Shown: positions 51,843 to 60,392 of the stretch, one piece after another
Layout of the letters: every line of letters starts with the position of its first letter
Position numbering within the stretch: the stretch's first letter is position 1
Source of the DNA: Fodinibacter sp038330415
Lineage (GTDB): Bacteria; Actinomycetota; Actinomycetes; Actinomycetales; Dermatophilaceae
Direction: 5' to 3'
Assembly (NCBI GenBank): GCA_038330415.1
Contig: JBBQNZ010000002.1
Span: forward strand, 12,003-76,002
Length of the DNA: 64,000 nucleotides
Program-made: the position numbers and the translations under genes
Notes under the pieces: model-generated
What the model was told of the DNA's origin: nothing
Databases searched by the model: none
The model's input: only the letters and a program-made list of their open reading frames with translations

Positions 51843-52970
51843 GTGAACGACTACTACGCCGACCTCGGGGTCGCCCGCGACGCCACCGCGGAGGACATCA
51901 AGCGCGCCTACCGCAAGTCGGCCCGCCGCTACCACCCCGACGTCAACCCCGGCCCGGAGGCCGAGGAGCAGTTCAAGAAGCTCTCCCAGGCGTACGACGT
52001 GCTGTCCGACCCCGACAAGAAGCAGGCCTACGACCACGGCTCAGACCCCTACGGCTCGGGCGCCGCCGGGTTCGGCCAGGGCTTCTCGTTCAGCGACATC
52101 ATGGACGCCTTCTTCGGCGGCCAGGCCGGCACGGCGGGGCGCGGGCCGCGCTCGCGCACCACCCGCGGCCAGGACGCCCTCGTGCGCCTGGACATCGACC
52201 TCGGCGACGCCGTGTTCGGGGCCCAGAAGGACCTCACCGTCGACACCGCGGTCGCCTGCTCCACCTGTCACGGTGCGGGCATGCAGCCGGGCACCGCAAC
52301 GCGCACCTGCGACGTCTGTGCCGGCCGGGGCGAGATCCAGCAGGTGCAGCGCAGCTTCCTGGGCCAGGTGATGACCACGCGCCCGTGCATGACCTGCCAG
52401 GGCTTCGGCCAGATCATCACCGACCCCTGCTACGAGTGCTCCGGCGACGGCCGAGTGCGCACCCGGCGCACGCTCACCCTCAAGGTGCCGCCGGGTGTCG
52501 ACACCGGCACGCGCATCCAGCTCGCCGGCGAGGGCGAGGTCGGGCACGGGGCGGGGCCGGCCGGTGACCTCTACGTCGAGGTGGCCGTCAACCGGCACCC
52601 CACCTTCCAGCGGCGCGGCGACGACCTGCACGCCACCATCGAGGTGCCGATGACCGCAGCGGCCCTCGGTGCGACGCTGCCCATGGAGACCTTCGACGGC
52701 CCGCGCGACCTCGACGTGCGCCGCGGCACCCAGTCCGGCGACTCCATCACGCTGCGCGCGCTCGGGGTCACCCACCTGCGGGGCACCGGTCGCGGCGACC
52801 TGGTCGTGCACACCATGGTGCAGACGCCCACCAGGCTCGATGCCGCACAGGAGGAGCTGCTCCGCCAGCTCGCCACCGCGCGCGGCGAGGAGCGCCCCGA
52901 GGGTCGCGTCGCCAACCCGGCCGATGGCTCGATCTTCGGCAAGCTGCGCGACGCCTTCAAGGCGCGATGA
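51843..52970 (+). CDS. dnaJ: Chaperone DnaJ (type I, HrcA-linked copy)
   Basis: This 375-residue Hsp40 has a J domain with HPD (31-33), a Gly/Phe region (SDPYGSGAAGFGQGFSFSD), four CxxCxGxG zinc-binding repeats (CSTCHGAG, CDVCAGRG, CMTCQGFG, CYECSGDG) and two beta-barrel substrate domains. It stimulates DnaK ATPase and delivers substrates. It begins with GTG, 14 bp after hrcA, and ends in an ATGA overlap with rsmE. This is the second actinobacterial DnaJ (DnaJ2), not the one in the dnaK operon. Confidence 0.94.
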   Translation: MNDYYADLGVARDATAEDIKRAYRKSARRYHPDVNPGPEAEEQFKKLSQAYDVLSDPDKKQAYDHGSDPYGSGAAGFGQGFSFSDIMDAFFGGQAGTAGRGPRSRTTRGQDALVRLDIDLGDAVFGAQKDLTVDTAVACSTCHGAGMQPGTATRTCDVCAGRGEIQQVQRSFLGQVMTTRPCMTCQGFGQIITDPCYECSGDGRVRTRRTLTLKVPPGVDTGTRIQLAGEGEVGHGAGPAGDLYVEVAVNRHPTFQRRGDDLHATIEVPMTAAALGATLPMETFDGPRDLDVRRGTQSGDSITLRALGVTHLRGTGRGDLVVHTMVQTPTRLDAAQEELLRQLATARGEERPEGRVANPADGSIFGKLRDAFKAR

Positions 52971-53710
52971 CCCTGCCGCTGCACCTCCTGGCCCCCGAGG
53001 CCCTGGCGGGGCGGGGGGTCGGCGACATGGTCGTGCTCGACGGTCCCGAGGGCCGGCATGCCGCCACCGTGCGACGCACCCGGGTGGGCGAGCACCTGCT
53101 GCTCACCGACGGCGCGGGGCTGCGCGTCGAGGCCGAGGTCGTGGCGGTGGGGCCGGGCACGCTCGACCTGCGCGTGGTGTCGGTGGGCAGCGACCCCGAG
53201 CCGGCGCCACGGTTGGTGCTGGTGCAGGCGCTGGCGAAGAACGACCGCGACGACCAGGCCGTCGAGGCCGCGACCGAGTGCGGCGTCGACGAGGTGGTGC
53301 CATGGCAGGCGTCGCGCAGCGTCGTGCAGTGGCGCGGTGAGCGCGGCGAGAAGGCTCGGCGCAAGTGGGACGCCGTGCTCGTGGCGGCCACCAAGCAGTC
53401 GCGACGCACCCGGCGACCGGTGCTCGCCCCCACCGCGAGCACGGCCGACGTGGCCGCGCGGGTGCGCGGGTGCGCGGCCGCGTTCGTGCTCCACGAGGAC
53501 GCCACCGTGCCGCTCGCGGGCGTCACCCTGCCAGGTGCCGGTGACGTGCTGGTCGTCGTCGGGCCCGAGGGCGGCATCGCGCCCGAAGAGCTCGCCGCCC
53601 TCGAGGACGCCGGGGCGGTGCTGGTGCGGCTCGGCCGCACCGTGCTGCGCTCGTCGAGCGCGGGGCCGGCCGCGCTGGCCGTGCTCAGCGCGACGTCACG
53701 CTGGCGCTGA
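52967..53710 (+). CDS. rsmE: 16S rRNA (uracil1498-N3)-methyltransferase RsmE
   Basis: This 247-residue SPOUT-class methyltransferase has an N-terminal PUA-like domain (HAATVRRTRVGEHLLLTDGAG) and the knotted SAM site. Visible are LVQALAKNDRDDQAVEAATECGVDEVVPWQASRSVV, AATKQSRR, VVVGPEGGIAPEELAALEDAGAVLVRLGRTVLRSSSAGPAAL. The ATG overlaps the dnaJ stop. The hrcA-dnaJ-rsmE operon is conserved. Its 3' end overlaps the convergent DinB gene by 15 bp. Confidence 0.94.
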   Translation: MTLPLHLLAPEALAGRGVGDMVVLDGPEGRHAATVRRTRVGEHLLLTDGAGLRVEAEVVAVGPGTLDLRVVSVGSDPEPAPRLVLVQALAKNDRDDQAVEAATECGVDEVVPWQASRSVVQWRGERGEKARRKWDAVLVAATKQSRRTRRPVLAPTASTADVAARVRGCAAAFVLHEDATVPLAGVTLPGAGDVLVVVGPEGGIAPEELAALEDAGAVLVRLGRTVLRSSSAGPAALAVLSATSRWR

Positions 53711-54496
53711 CCGGGCGCCCAGCACCGCCAGGTCGCGCTCAGCGAACCGCAGGTGCTCGACGTGCTCGCGCACCACGACGGTCAGGCACTCCAGCACGGT
53801 GAACGACTCCTCGCCCCAGTCCGGGGCGAGCACGGCCGTGCGCACCTCGAACAGGTCGGCGTCGGCGATGCCGTCGAGCAGGGCGGTGAAGCGCCGGCGG
53901 CGGTCCTGCTGCAGTGCCGCCACCTCCACGAACGGCGAGCGGGCGGTGAGGGTCAGGCCCATCTCGGCGGCGCCGGCATCCGTGGTGTCGGTGGGTGGCA
54001 CGCCGAGGGGGTGGAAGGAGCCCGGCACGTCGCTCAGCATCCGCCCCACCCAGATGTCGTCGGCGAAGACCAGGTGGCGCAGCGTCTCGAGGAACGACCA
54101 CTCGTCGTCGACCCGCTCGTGCAGCAGCTCCTCGGGCAGGGTCGCCGCGTGCGTGACCGCGTCGTTCCACCGCTCGTCGACCCGGGCCCAGGCCCGGCGT
54201 ACCTCGTCGCTGGTGCGCATCGCGCGCACCAGCACCCGCTCGGGGTAGCGGCTGTCGAGCTCGGCCCGCACGTAGGCGGTGACGTCGACGTCGTCGACCC
54301 ACACCCGGCCCACGCCCTCGTGACCCGACAGGTGCACGTCGTCGACCACCGAGGCCACGATGCGCAGCCCGGTGACGTCGGAGTCGCGGATGGTGGCCCC
54401 GGACAGGTCGACCTCGCGCAACGAGGCGCCCGAGAGGTCGACACGCCGGAAGGTGGCGCCCCGGAAGGCGTCGGTGTCGCGATGGTCGGTGGTCAC
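53696..54496 (-). CDS. Pentapeptide-repeat / DinB-fold fusion protein
   Basis: In this 266-residue protein, residues about 8-60 form a short right-handed pentapeptide helix (AFRGATFRRVDLSGASLREVDLSGATIRDSDV). The rest is a DinB_2 four-helix bundle: DEWSFLETLRHLVFADDIWVGRML and VRTAVLAPDWGEESFTVLECLTVVVREHVEHLRFAERDLA. The metal-type histidines are retained (RHLVF, REHVEHLRF). DinB proteins of actinobacteria often use mycothiol or another low-molecular-weight thiol; the role here is unknown. The start is GTG at 54496. No operon partner on its strand is close. Confidence 0.82.
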   Translation of the reverse strand: MTTDHRDTDAFRGATFRRVDLSGASLREVDLSGATIRDSDVTGLRIVASVVDDVHLSGHEGVGRVWVDDVDVTAYVRAELDSRYPERVLVRAMRTSDEVRRAWARVDERWNDAVTHAATLPEELLHERVDDEWSFLETLRHLVFADDIWVGRMLSDVPGSFHPLGVPPTDTTDAGAAEMGLTLTARSPFVEVAALQQDRRRRFTALLDGIADADLFEVRTAVLAPDWGEESFTVLECLTVVVREHVEHLRFAERDLAVLGARSAPA

Positions 54497-54557
54497 CGTG
54501 GAATCGTGACAGACGCCACCGACGAAGGGTGCACGCCGGGGGGTGTCGCCCCGGAGC

Positions 54558-55634
54558 TCAGCGCACTGTGAAGGGCATCGTCGTCTCGGCGGAGACCCGC
54601 CCGTCCCCCGCGCTCAGCTCGTAGACCCGCACGGAGTACGACCCGGCCGCCAAGGTGCCCAGGGGGATCTCGTACGTGCCGCGGCCGGGGGCACCGACGG
54701 AGGCCGTGACGAACCCGTCGTCGATGACGGCCCCGTCGCGGAGGAGCTGCCACGACACCGTCGCCTCGAAGACGCAGGCCTCGCCCGTCACGGTGACCGG
54801 ACCGCCGGCGAGCTCCTGCCCACGGGTGGGGGAGGTCACCCAGATCGGCGCGAGGTCCTCGTCGTACGAGTCTCGCGACGCGGGGCGGTTGTACGTACGG
54901 TCGACGCGTTGGGTGCCGAAGATCGCGTCGGAGCCGTCGGCGAGGACGAAGCGGACGGGGATGGTGCCCCGGCCGACCGCCGCCTGGGCGGTCCACACCA
55001 GCTGCTGGACGCTGACCCGCTCGGTGTCCTCGGGGAAACCCGTACCGCCCGGGCCGGACAGGGTGAGGGTGATCAGCGCATCCGTCACGGTGACGTCCAG
55101 GAGATCCACCCCGTCCCACGAGCGCAGGTACCCGTCGGTCCCCGGCGGCACGGCCGACATCGCCAGCCCGACGGCGGCGCGGGCCCGGAGCCGGTCGTCG
55201 GCATCCCGGGTGACCCCGGGGACGGTGAGCCACTCCCGGTAGAGCCGAGCCCGGCGCGCGTCGCCGATCGGCGCGACGTAGTAGACCGGGAGGGCTGCCG
55301 GCGCCCCGGACGCCACCGGTGTCGGGGTGGAGGCGCTGGGCGTGGGTGAGGCACTCGCCGGGGGGCCGTCGGACGGGCTCGCCGAGGTGAGCGGACGGTC
55401 GCTGCCGACGGGCACGGGCGCGGACCGGTCCGGCAGGCCGAGCCACAGGCCGGCGACGACGGCCAGCACCGCGGCGGCGGTTGCCAGCGGCATCCACCAG
55501 CGGGACGCTCCCGACACCCGCCGGCGCCGGGCCTCCTCGAGGATCTCCTCGAGCCGGTCTCCCGGCTCGATCTGTGCCGCCCGCTCGTCGATCGCCACCC
55601 GCAGGGCCCGAACCGTGCGCTCGTCGTCGTTCAT
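54558..55634 (-). CDS. Membrane protein with GerMN and Gmad2 domains, ECF-sigma partner
   Basis: This 358-residue single-pass protein has a short cytosolic N-terminus (1-45), a membrane helix (about 46-66: WWMPLATAAAVLAVVAGLWLGL), a Ser/Pro linker, then outside. A GerMN-like domain follows (about 112-240: LPVYYVAPIGDARRARLYREW, GVDLLDVTVTDALITLTL), then a C-terminal Gmad2 Ig-like domain (about 262-358: IWVTSPTRGQELAGGPVTVTGEACVFEATVSWQLL, AGSYSVRVYELS). The ATG overlaps the sigma gene stop (ATGA). It sits where an anti-sigma factor would, but its cytosolic part has no clear zinc motif. Confidence 0.83.
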   Translation of the reverse strand: MNDDERTVRALRVAIDERAAQIEPGDRLEEILEEARRRRVSGASRWWMPLATAAAVLAVVAGLWLGLPDRSAPVPVGSDRPLTSASPSDGPPASASPTPSASTPTPVASGAPAALPVYYVAPIGDARRARLYREWLTVPGVTRDADDRLRARAAVGLAMSAVPPGTDGYLRSWDGVDLLDVTVTDALITLTLSGPGGTGFPEDTERVSVQQLVWTAQAAVGRGTIPVRFVLADGSDAIFGTQRVDRTYNRPASRDSYDEDLAPIWVTSPTRGQELAGGPVTVTGEACVFEATVSWQLLRDGAVIDDGFVTASVGAPGRGTYEIPLGTLAAGSYSVRVYELSAGDGRVSAETTMPFTVR

Positions 55635-56182
55635 GTCCGCTCCATCTCACTGCGCAGTGCCGCGATACCCCGGCTCGCGTGGGTCTTGACCGAACCCGGC
55701 GAGATCTCCAGGGCATCGGCGATCTGGGCCTCGGCGAGGTCGAGGTAGTAGCGCAGGACGAGCACCTCGCGCTGCCGCGCAGGGAGCCGTTGGAGCGCGG
55801 CGAGGACCGACTCGCGGGAGAGGTCGGCGACGGCCACCTCCTCGGCGCTGACGCCGACCATGGTCCCGGGGTCGTCGGGGCCGCCGCGCACCGAGGCGGC
55901 CCAGCGCTCCTCGACCCCTCGGTGCCGCAGCGCGGAGCAGGCCCGGTTGACCACGGCCCGGCGCAGGTAGGCCGCCGCGGCCGCCGGGTCGCGCAGCCCC
56001 GACCAGTGGGCGTGCAGCGCCACGAAGGCGTCCTGGACGACCTCCTCGGCCTCACCGGCGTCGTGGAGGAGGAGCCACGCCAGCCGGACCAGTGAAAGCC
56101 AGTGCGTTGCGTACAGCTCGGTCACCGCCTCGTCGGCCGAGCGGTGCGCGCCGCGGTGCTCGCCCATAGCGGTCATTGTCAT
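55631..56182 (-). CDS. SigE-family ECF RNA polymerase sigma factor
   Basis: This 183-residue sigma factor has region 2 (LYATHWLSLVRLAWLLLHDAGEAEEVVQDAFVALHAHW) and region 4 (LQRLPARQREVLVLRYYLDLAEAQIADALEISPGSVKTHASRGIAALRSEM). This is the SigE/ECF pattern common in actinobacteria. The start could be M1 or M6 (GEHRGAHRS). It is co-translated with the GerMN/Gmad2 membrane protein, implying that an envelope signal controls it. No target promoter can be read from the window. Confidence 0.9.
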   Translation of the reverse strand: MTMTAMGEHRGAHRSADEAVTELYATHWLSLVRLAWLLLHDAGEAEEVVQDAFVALHAHWSGLRDPAAAAAYLRRAVVNRACSALRHRGVEERWAASVRGGPDDPGTMVGVSAEEVAVADLSRESVLAALQRLPARQREVLVLRYYLDLAEAQIADALEISPGSVKTHASRGIAALRSEMERT

Positions 56183-56225
56183 GCCGTTGTGACGCCCAGC
56201 CCACCGCTTTGGTTGACCTTGGCCC

Positions 56226-56231
56226 TAGATT
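56226..56231 (+). promoter_or_regulatory. -10 box TAGATT of the HIT gene
   Basis: TAGATT ends 6 nt before the ATG at 56238. The divergent sigma factor starts 55 bp away, so the two promoters share this gap. Confidence 0.45.
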
Positions 56232-56237
56232 CGGGGC

Positions 56238-56591
56238 ATGAGCCCCAGCCCGAGCCAGGACTGCCTCTTCTGCCGCATCGTCTCCGGCGCGATCCCCGCG
56301 CAGGTGGTGGCCGAGACCGAGCACTCACTGGCCTTCCGCGACCTCGAGCCCGCCGCACCCACGCACGTCCTCGTCGTGCCCCGCCGGCACGTGAGCGACC
56401 TGGCCGGCCTCGCCACGGCATCCGCTGACGAGCTGGCGGATGCCGTGACGCTCGCCGCGCAGGTGGCCTCCGCCGAGGGCCTGCCGGGCTACCGGCTGGT
56501 CGCCAACACCGGCGAGGCGGCCCAGCAGAGCGTGTTCCACGCCCACCTGCACGTCATCGGCGGCCGCCCCCTCAGCTGGCCTCCCGGGTGA
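56238..56591 (+). CDS. HIT-family nucleotide-binding protein (HinT-like)
   Basis: This 117-residue hydrolase has CLFCRIVSGAIPAQVVAETEHSLAFRDLEPAAPTHVLVVPRRHV, the N-terminal zinc-type CxxC and the catalytic histidine triad HAHLHVIGG (101-105). HinT proteins cleave nucleoside phosphoramidates and aminoacyl-adenylates. It precedes phoH by 53 bp, where a TAGACT -10 box (56630-56635) indicates that phoH has its own promoter. Confidence 0.92.
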   Translation: MSPSPSQDCLFCRIVSGAIPAQVVAETEHSLAFRDLEPAAPTHVLVVPRRHVSDLAGLATASADELADAVTLAAQVASAEGLPGYRLVANTGEAAQQSVFHAHLHVIGGRPLSWPPG

Positions 56592-56644
56592 GCCGGCATT
56601 CTCGTGTGCCCGAGGTCGGTGCGGCCTCGTAGACTCGTCCCACG

Positions 56645-57682
56645 ATGACTGACGCCCATACCGCCCCGCCCGCGGCCGACGACCCGGCCTCCGGCCAGAC
56701 CCATCCCCACGTCCGCCAGCACACCGTGGTCGTCCCCGACGACGTCGACATGGTCACGCTCCTCGGCCCGCGCGACGAGCTGCTGCGCACGATGGAGCGC
56801 CAGTTCCCCAGGGTCGAGATCCACGTGCGCGGCAACGAGTTCACCGTGTCCGGGCCGAGCGCCGAGGTCGCGCTCGTCGAGCGGCTGATCGACGAGCTGC
56901 TCGACGTGCTCGAGGGCGGCCAGCCGCTCAACCGCGACGCCGTCGAGCGGTCCATCCAGATGCTGCGCGCCCAGACCGTCGAGCGTCCCGCTGACGTGCT
57001 GACCATGAACATCGTCAGCAACCGCGGGCGCACCATCCGCCCCAAGACGCTGGGTCAGAAGCGCTACGTCGACGCGATCGACCAGAACACCATCGTCTTC
57101 GGCATCGGCCCGGCCGGCACCGGCAAGACCTACCTCGCGATGGCCAAGGCCGTCGCCGCGCTGCAGGCCAAGCAGGTCAACCGCATCATCCTCACCCGCC
57201 CCGCGGTCGAGGCGGGGGAGCGGCTCGGCTTCCTGCCCGGCACCCTCAACGACAAGATCGACCCCTACCTGCGCCCGCTCTACGACGCGCTGCACGACAT
57301 GGTCGACCCCGAGTCCATCCCGCGGCTGCTGGCCGCCGGCACGATCGAGGTCGCGCCCCTGGCATACATGCGTGGTCGCACGCTGAACAGCGCGTTCATC
57401 ATCCTCGACGAGGCCCAGAACACCACGGCCGAGCAGATGAAGATGTTCCTCACCCGCCTCGGCTTCGGCTCGAAGATGGTGGTCACCGGCGACGTCACCC
57501 AGGTCGACCTGCCCGGGGGCACCAGCGGCCTGAAGGTCGTGCGCGACATCCTCACCGACCTCGACGACGTGCACTTCGCCGAGCTCACCGCGGTCGACGT
57601 CGTGCGGCACCGCCTCGTCGGCGCCATCGTCGACGCCTACGGCCGCTGGGACGAGAAGCAGCCGAAGGGCCCCCGCCGGTGA
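56645..57682 (+). CDS. ybeZ: PhoH-like ATPase (PhoH/YbeZ)
   Basis: This 345-residue protein has an N-terminal KH-like domain (VVVPDDVDMVTLLGPRDELLRTMERQFPRVEIHVRGNEFTVSG). A RecA-type core follows, with the P-loop GIGPAGTGKTYLAMAKAV (155-162), VEAGERLGFLPGTL, ILDEAQNTTAEQMKMFLTRLGFGSKMVVTGD and HRLVGAIVDAY. PhoH/YbeZ proteins act with YbeY in rRNA processing. Here the two genes overlap (GTGA), as usual. In mycobacteria the longer PhoH2 is a toxin partner; this short form is the core type. Confidence 0.94.
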   Translation: MTDAHTAPPAADDPASGQTHPHVRQHTVVVPDDVDMVTLLGPRDELLRTMERQFPRVEIHVRGNEFTVSGPSAEVALVERLIDELLDVLEGGQPLNRDAVERSIQMLRAQTVERPADVLTMNIVSNRGRTIRPKTLGQKRYVDAIDQNTIVFGIGPAGTGKTYLAMAKAVAALQAKQVNRIILTRPAVEAGERLGFLPGTLNDKIDPYLRPLYDALHDMVDPESIPRLLAAGTIEVAPLAYMRGRTLNSAFIILDEAQNTTAEQMKMFLTRLGFGSKMVVTGDVTQVDLPGGTSGLKVVRDILTDLDDVHFAELTAVDVVRHRLVGAIVDAYGRWDEKQPKGPRR

Positions 57683-58146
57683 GCATCGACGTCCTCAACG
57701 AGACCGAGTTCCGGCTCGACGAGCTCGAGCTCGTGTCCTGCGCCCGCTACGTCATGGCCCAGATGCGGGTGCACCCCAAGGCCGACCTGTGCCTGCGCCT
57801 GGTCGACGAGCCCGCGATGGAGACCCTGCACGTGCAGTGGATGGACCTGCCCGGGCCCACCGACGTCATGAGCTTCCCGATGGACGAGCTGCGACCCGGC
57901 CGCGAGGGGTCAGAGCCCCAGGAGGGTGTGCTCGGCGACATCGTGCTCTGCCCGAGCGTCGCCCAGCGGCAGGCCCAGGAAGCCGGCCACGCGACAGAGG
58001 AGGAGCTGCTCCTGCTCACGACGCACGGCATCCTGCACCTGCTGGGCTACGACCACGCGGAGGCCGAGGAGGAGAAGGAGATGTTCGAGCTGCAGCGCCA
58101 GCTGCTGCTCACCTTCCTCGCCACCCGCGGCCGCCCGACCGCCTGA
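57679..58146 (+). CDS. ybeY: Endoribonuclease YbeY (rRNA maturation)
   Basis: This 155-residue metalloenzyme matures the 16S rRNA 3' end and helps ribosome quality control. The zinc motif H-x3-H-x5-H is complete (HGILHLLGYDH; His116, His120, His126), with LDLPGPTDVMSFPMDE-like and LGDIVLCPSVAQRQAQEAG segments. The GTG start overlaps the PhoH stop, so translation is coupled. A CNNM/CBS gene follows 15 bp later. Confidence 0.95.
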   Translation: MSIDVLNETEFRLDELELVSCARYVMAQMRVHPKADLCLRLVDEPAMETLHVQWMDLPGPTDVMSFPMDELRPGREGSEPQEGVLGDIVLCPSVAQRQAQEAGHATEEELLLLTTHGILHLLGYDHAEAEEEKEMFELQRQLLLTFLATRGRPTA

Positions 58147-58161
58147 CCGGCCGGCCGCACC

Positions 58162-59451
58162 ATGACCGGACTCGTCACGGCGGCAGTGATCGCCACCCTC
58201 GTCGCCTTCCTGATCTCCACCGCGGAGGCCGCTTTCTCGCGGATGTCGCGCACCCGTGCCCACGAGCTGCTCGAGGAGGGTCGCCCCGGCTCCACGGCGC
58301 TGGTGAAGGTGGTCGGCGACACCGCGGCCTACCTGTCGGTGCTGTCGTTCCTGCGGGTCATCGCCGAGTCGACGGTGGCCGTGATGATCACGCTGGCCGT
58401 CGTCGACCGTGTCGAGGGCACCTGGCAGCCGTTCCTCGTGGCCATCGCGATCATGGCCCTGATCTCCTTCGCCGTGGTCGGCGTGTCACCGGGAACCCTT
58501 GGGGCACAGCACAGCTCGCAGGTGGCGCTGGCCGCTGCGCCGACGACGGTGTGGCTGCGGCGGCTGCTCGGGCCGTTCAGCAGGCTGCTCATCGCGCTCA
58601 CCAACGCGGTCACGCCCGGCAAGGGCTTCCGCGACGGCCCGTTCGAGAGCGAGAGCGAGCTGCGCGACCTCGTCGACATGGCGCGTGACTCGGCCCTCAT
58701 CGAAGCGGGGGAGCGCGAGATGATCCACTCCGTCTTCGAGCTCGGCGACACCCTCGCCCGAGAGGTCATGGTGCCCCGCACCGACATGGTCTCCATCGAC
58801 GACGACCGGGTCTGCCGGCAGGCGATGACCCTCTTCCTGCGGTCGGGCTTCTCCCGGATCCCGGTGCTGGGCAAGGACGTCGACGACGTCGTCGGGCTGC
58901 TCTACCTCAAGGACGTCATCCGGCGGCTCAACGCCGCCCCCGAGGCCGGCGCGGTGCCGGTGCGCGAGCTGATGCGACCGATGCCGTTCGTGCCCGAGAG
59001 CAAGCCGGTCGACGACCTGTTGCGCGAGATGCAGCGCGACCAGACCCACTTCGCGGTCGTGGTCGACGAGTACGGCGGCACCGCCGGGCTGGTCACCATC
59101 GAGGACATCCTCGAGGAGATCGTCGGCGAGATCACCGACGAGTACGACCGCGAGACCCCCGAGGTCGAGGACCTCGGCGACGGGCGGCTGCGGGTCGCTG
59201 CCACGCTGCACGTCGACGACCTCGCCGAGCTGTTCGACATCGCGCTCGAGGACGACGAGGTCGACACTGTCGGCGGGCTGATCGGCAAGACCATCGGCCG
59301 GGTGCCCATCCTCGGCTCGACCTGCGAGGTGGCAGGGTTGCGCCTGACCGCCGAGCGGATGTCGGGCCGCCGGCACCGGATCGCGACCGTGGTCGTCGAG
59401 CGGGTCGAGCCGGCGCAGGGTGCGCCGGAGATGGAGGAGCGAGCCGGATGA
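58162..59451 (+). CDS. CNNM/CBS-domain membrane protein (CorC/HlyC family)
   Basis: This 429-residue protein has a membrane DUF21 domain (about 1-150) with four hydrophobic segments. Two CBS domains follow (about 200-330: MVPRTDMVSIDDD, SRIPVLGKDVDDVVGLLYLKDVI, FVPESKPVDDLLREMQRDQTHFAVVVDEYGGTAGLVTIEDILEEIVGEITDEYD) and a C-terminal CorC_HlyC domain. These proteins are linked to Mg2+ or Co2+ efflux or envelope homeostasis; the hemolysin label is historical. It sits between ybeY and era, as in most actinobacteria, and overlaps era by 4 bp. Confidence 0.92.
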   Translation: MTGLVTAAVIATLVAFLISTAEAAFSRMSRTRAHELLEEGRPGSTALVKVVGDTAAYLSVLSFLRVIAESTVAVMITLAVVDRVEGTWQPFLVAIAIMALISFAVVGVSPGTLGAQHSSQVALAAAPTTVWLRRLLGPFSRLLIALTNAVTPGKGFRDGPFESESELRDLVDMARDSALIEAGEREMIHSVFELGDTLAREVMVPRTDMVSIDDDRVCRQAMTLFLRSGFSRIPVLGKDVDDVVGLLYLKDVIRRLNAAPEAGAVPVRELMRPMPFVPESKPVDDLLREMQRDQTHFAVVVDEYGGTAGLVTIEDILEEIVGEITDEYDRETPEVEDLGDGRLRVAATLHVDDLAELFDIALEDDEVDTVGGLIGKTIGRVPILGSTCEVAGLRLTAERMSGRRHRIATVVVERVEPAQGAPEMEERAG

Positions 59452-60374
59452 GCGAGCACGGGTCGGGTTACGTCGCGGGCTTCGCGTGCCTCATCGGGCG
59501 GCCGAACGCCGGCAAGTCGACGCTGACCAACGCGCTGGTCGGCAGCAAGGTCGCCATCACGTCGAGCAAGCCGCAGACCACGCGGCACACCATCCGCGGC
59601 ATCGTCACCGGGCCCACGAGCCAGCTGATCCTCGTCGACACCCCGGGGCTGCACAAGCCGCGCACCCTGTTGGGGCAGCGGCTCAACGACCTGGTCCGCG
59701 AGACGCTGCTCGAGGTCGACGTCATCGGCTTCTGCCTGCCCGCCGACCAGCGGATCGGGCCCGGCGACCAGTTCATCGCGCGCGAGCTCGCGGAGTTGAA
59801 GCGCGGCAAGAGCACGCCGGTGGTCGCGCTGGCGACCAAGTCCGACAAGGTCGACCGCACCCGGATGGCGGAGCACCTCATCGCCATCGACCAGCTCGGC
59901 GACTGGGCGGCGATCGTGCCGTGCTCGGCCACCCGCGGCGACCAGGTCGAGGAGGTGGCGTCGGTGCTTGCCGAGCACCTGCCGCCCTCGCCGGGGCCGC
60001 TCTACCCCGACGACGTGCTCACCGACGAGCCCGAGCTCATCATGATCGCCGAGCTGGTGCGCGAGGCCGCCCTCGAGGGGGTTCGCGACGAGCTGCCGCA
60101 CAGCCTGGCCGTCGTCGTCGAAGAGATCGTGCCGCGCGAGGGGCGCCGCGAGGGCAAGCCGCTGCTCGACGTGCGGGTCAACGTGTTCGTCGAGCGCGAC
60201 TCGCAGAAGGCGATCGTCATCGGCCGTGGCGGGTCACGCCTGCGTGAGGTGGGCACCAACGCGCGCGCCGGCATCGAGGAGCTGCTCGGCCAGCGGGTGC
60301 ACCTCGACCTGCACGTGAAGGTGGCCAAGGACTGGCAGCGCGACCCCAAGCAGCTCGGCCGGCTGGGGTTCTGA
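59448..60374 (+). CDS. era: GTPase Era
   Basis: This 308-residue ribosome-assembly GTPase has G1 GRPNAGKS (17-24), DTPGLHKPRT (G3), TKSDKVD (G4), CSATRGDQV (G5), YPDDVLTDEPE and a KH RNA-binding domain (about 215-300: VDVRVNVFVERDSQKAIVIGRGGSRLREVGTNARAGIEELLG-like). The ATG overlaps the CNNM/CBS stop (ATGA). Era binds the 16S rRNA 3' end. It closes the phoH-ybeY-CNNM/CBS-era operon. Confidence 0.95.
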   Translation: MSEHGSGYVAGFACLIGRPNAGKSTLTNALVGSKVAITSSKPQTTRHTIRGIVTGPTSQLILVDTPGLHKPRTLLGQRLNDLVRETLLEVDVIGFCLPADQRIGPGDQFIARELAELKRGKSTPVVALATKSDKVDRTRMAEHLIAIDQLGDWAAIVPCSATRGDQVEEVASVLAEHLPPSPGPLYPDDVLTDEPELIMIAELVREAALEGVRDELPHSLAVVVEEIVPREGRREGKPLLDVRVNVFVERDSQKAIVIGRGGSRLREVGTNARAGIEELLGQRVHLDLHVKVAKDWQRDPKQLGRLGF

Positions 60375-60392
60375 GCCGCCGCGGCGACGCGG

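Noticed and set aside
58162..59451. Hemolysin
   Set aside because: DUF21-CBS-CorC architecture and position between ybeY and era indicate a housekeeping ion-homeostasis protein, not a toxin.
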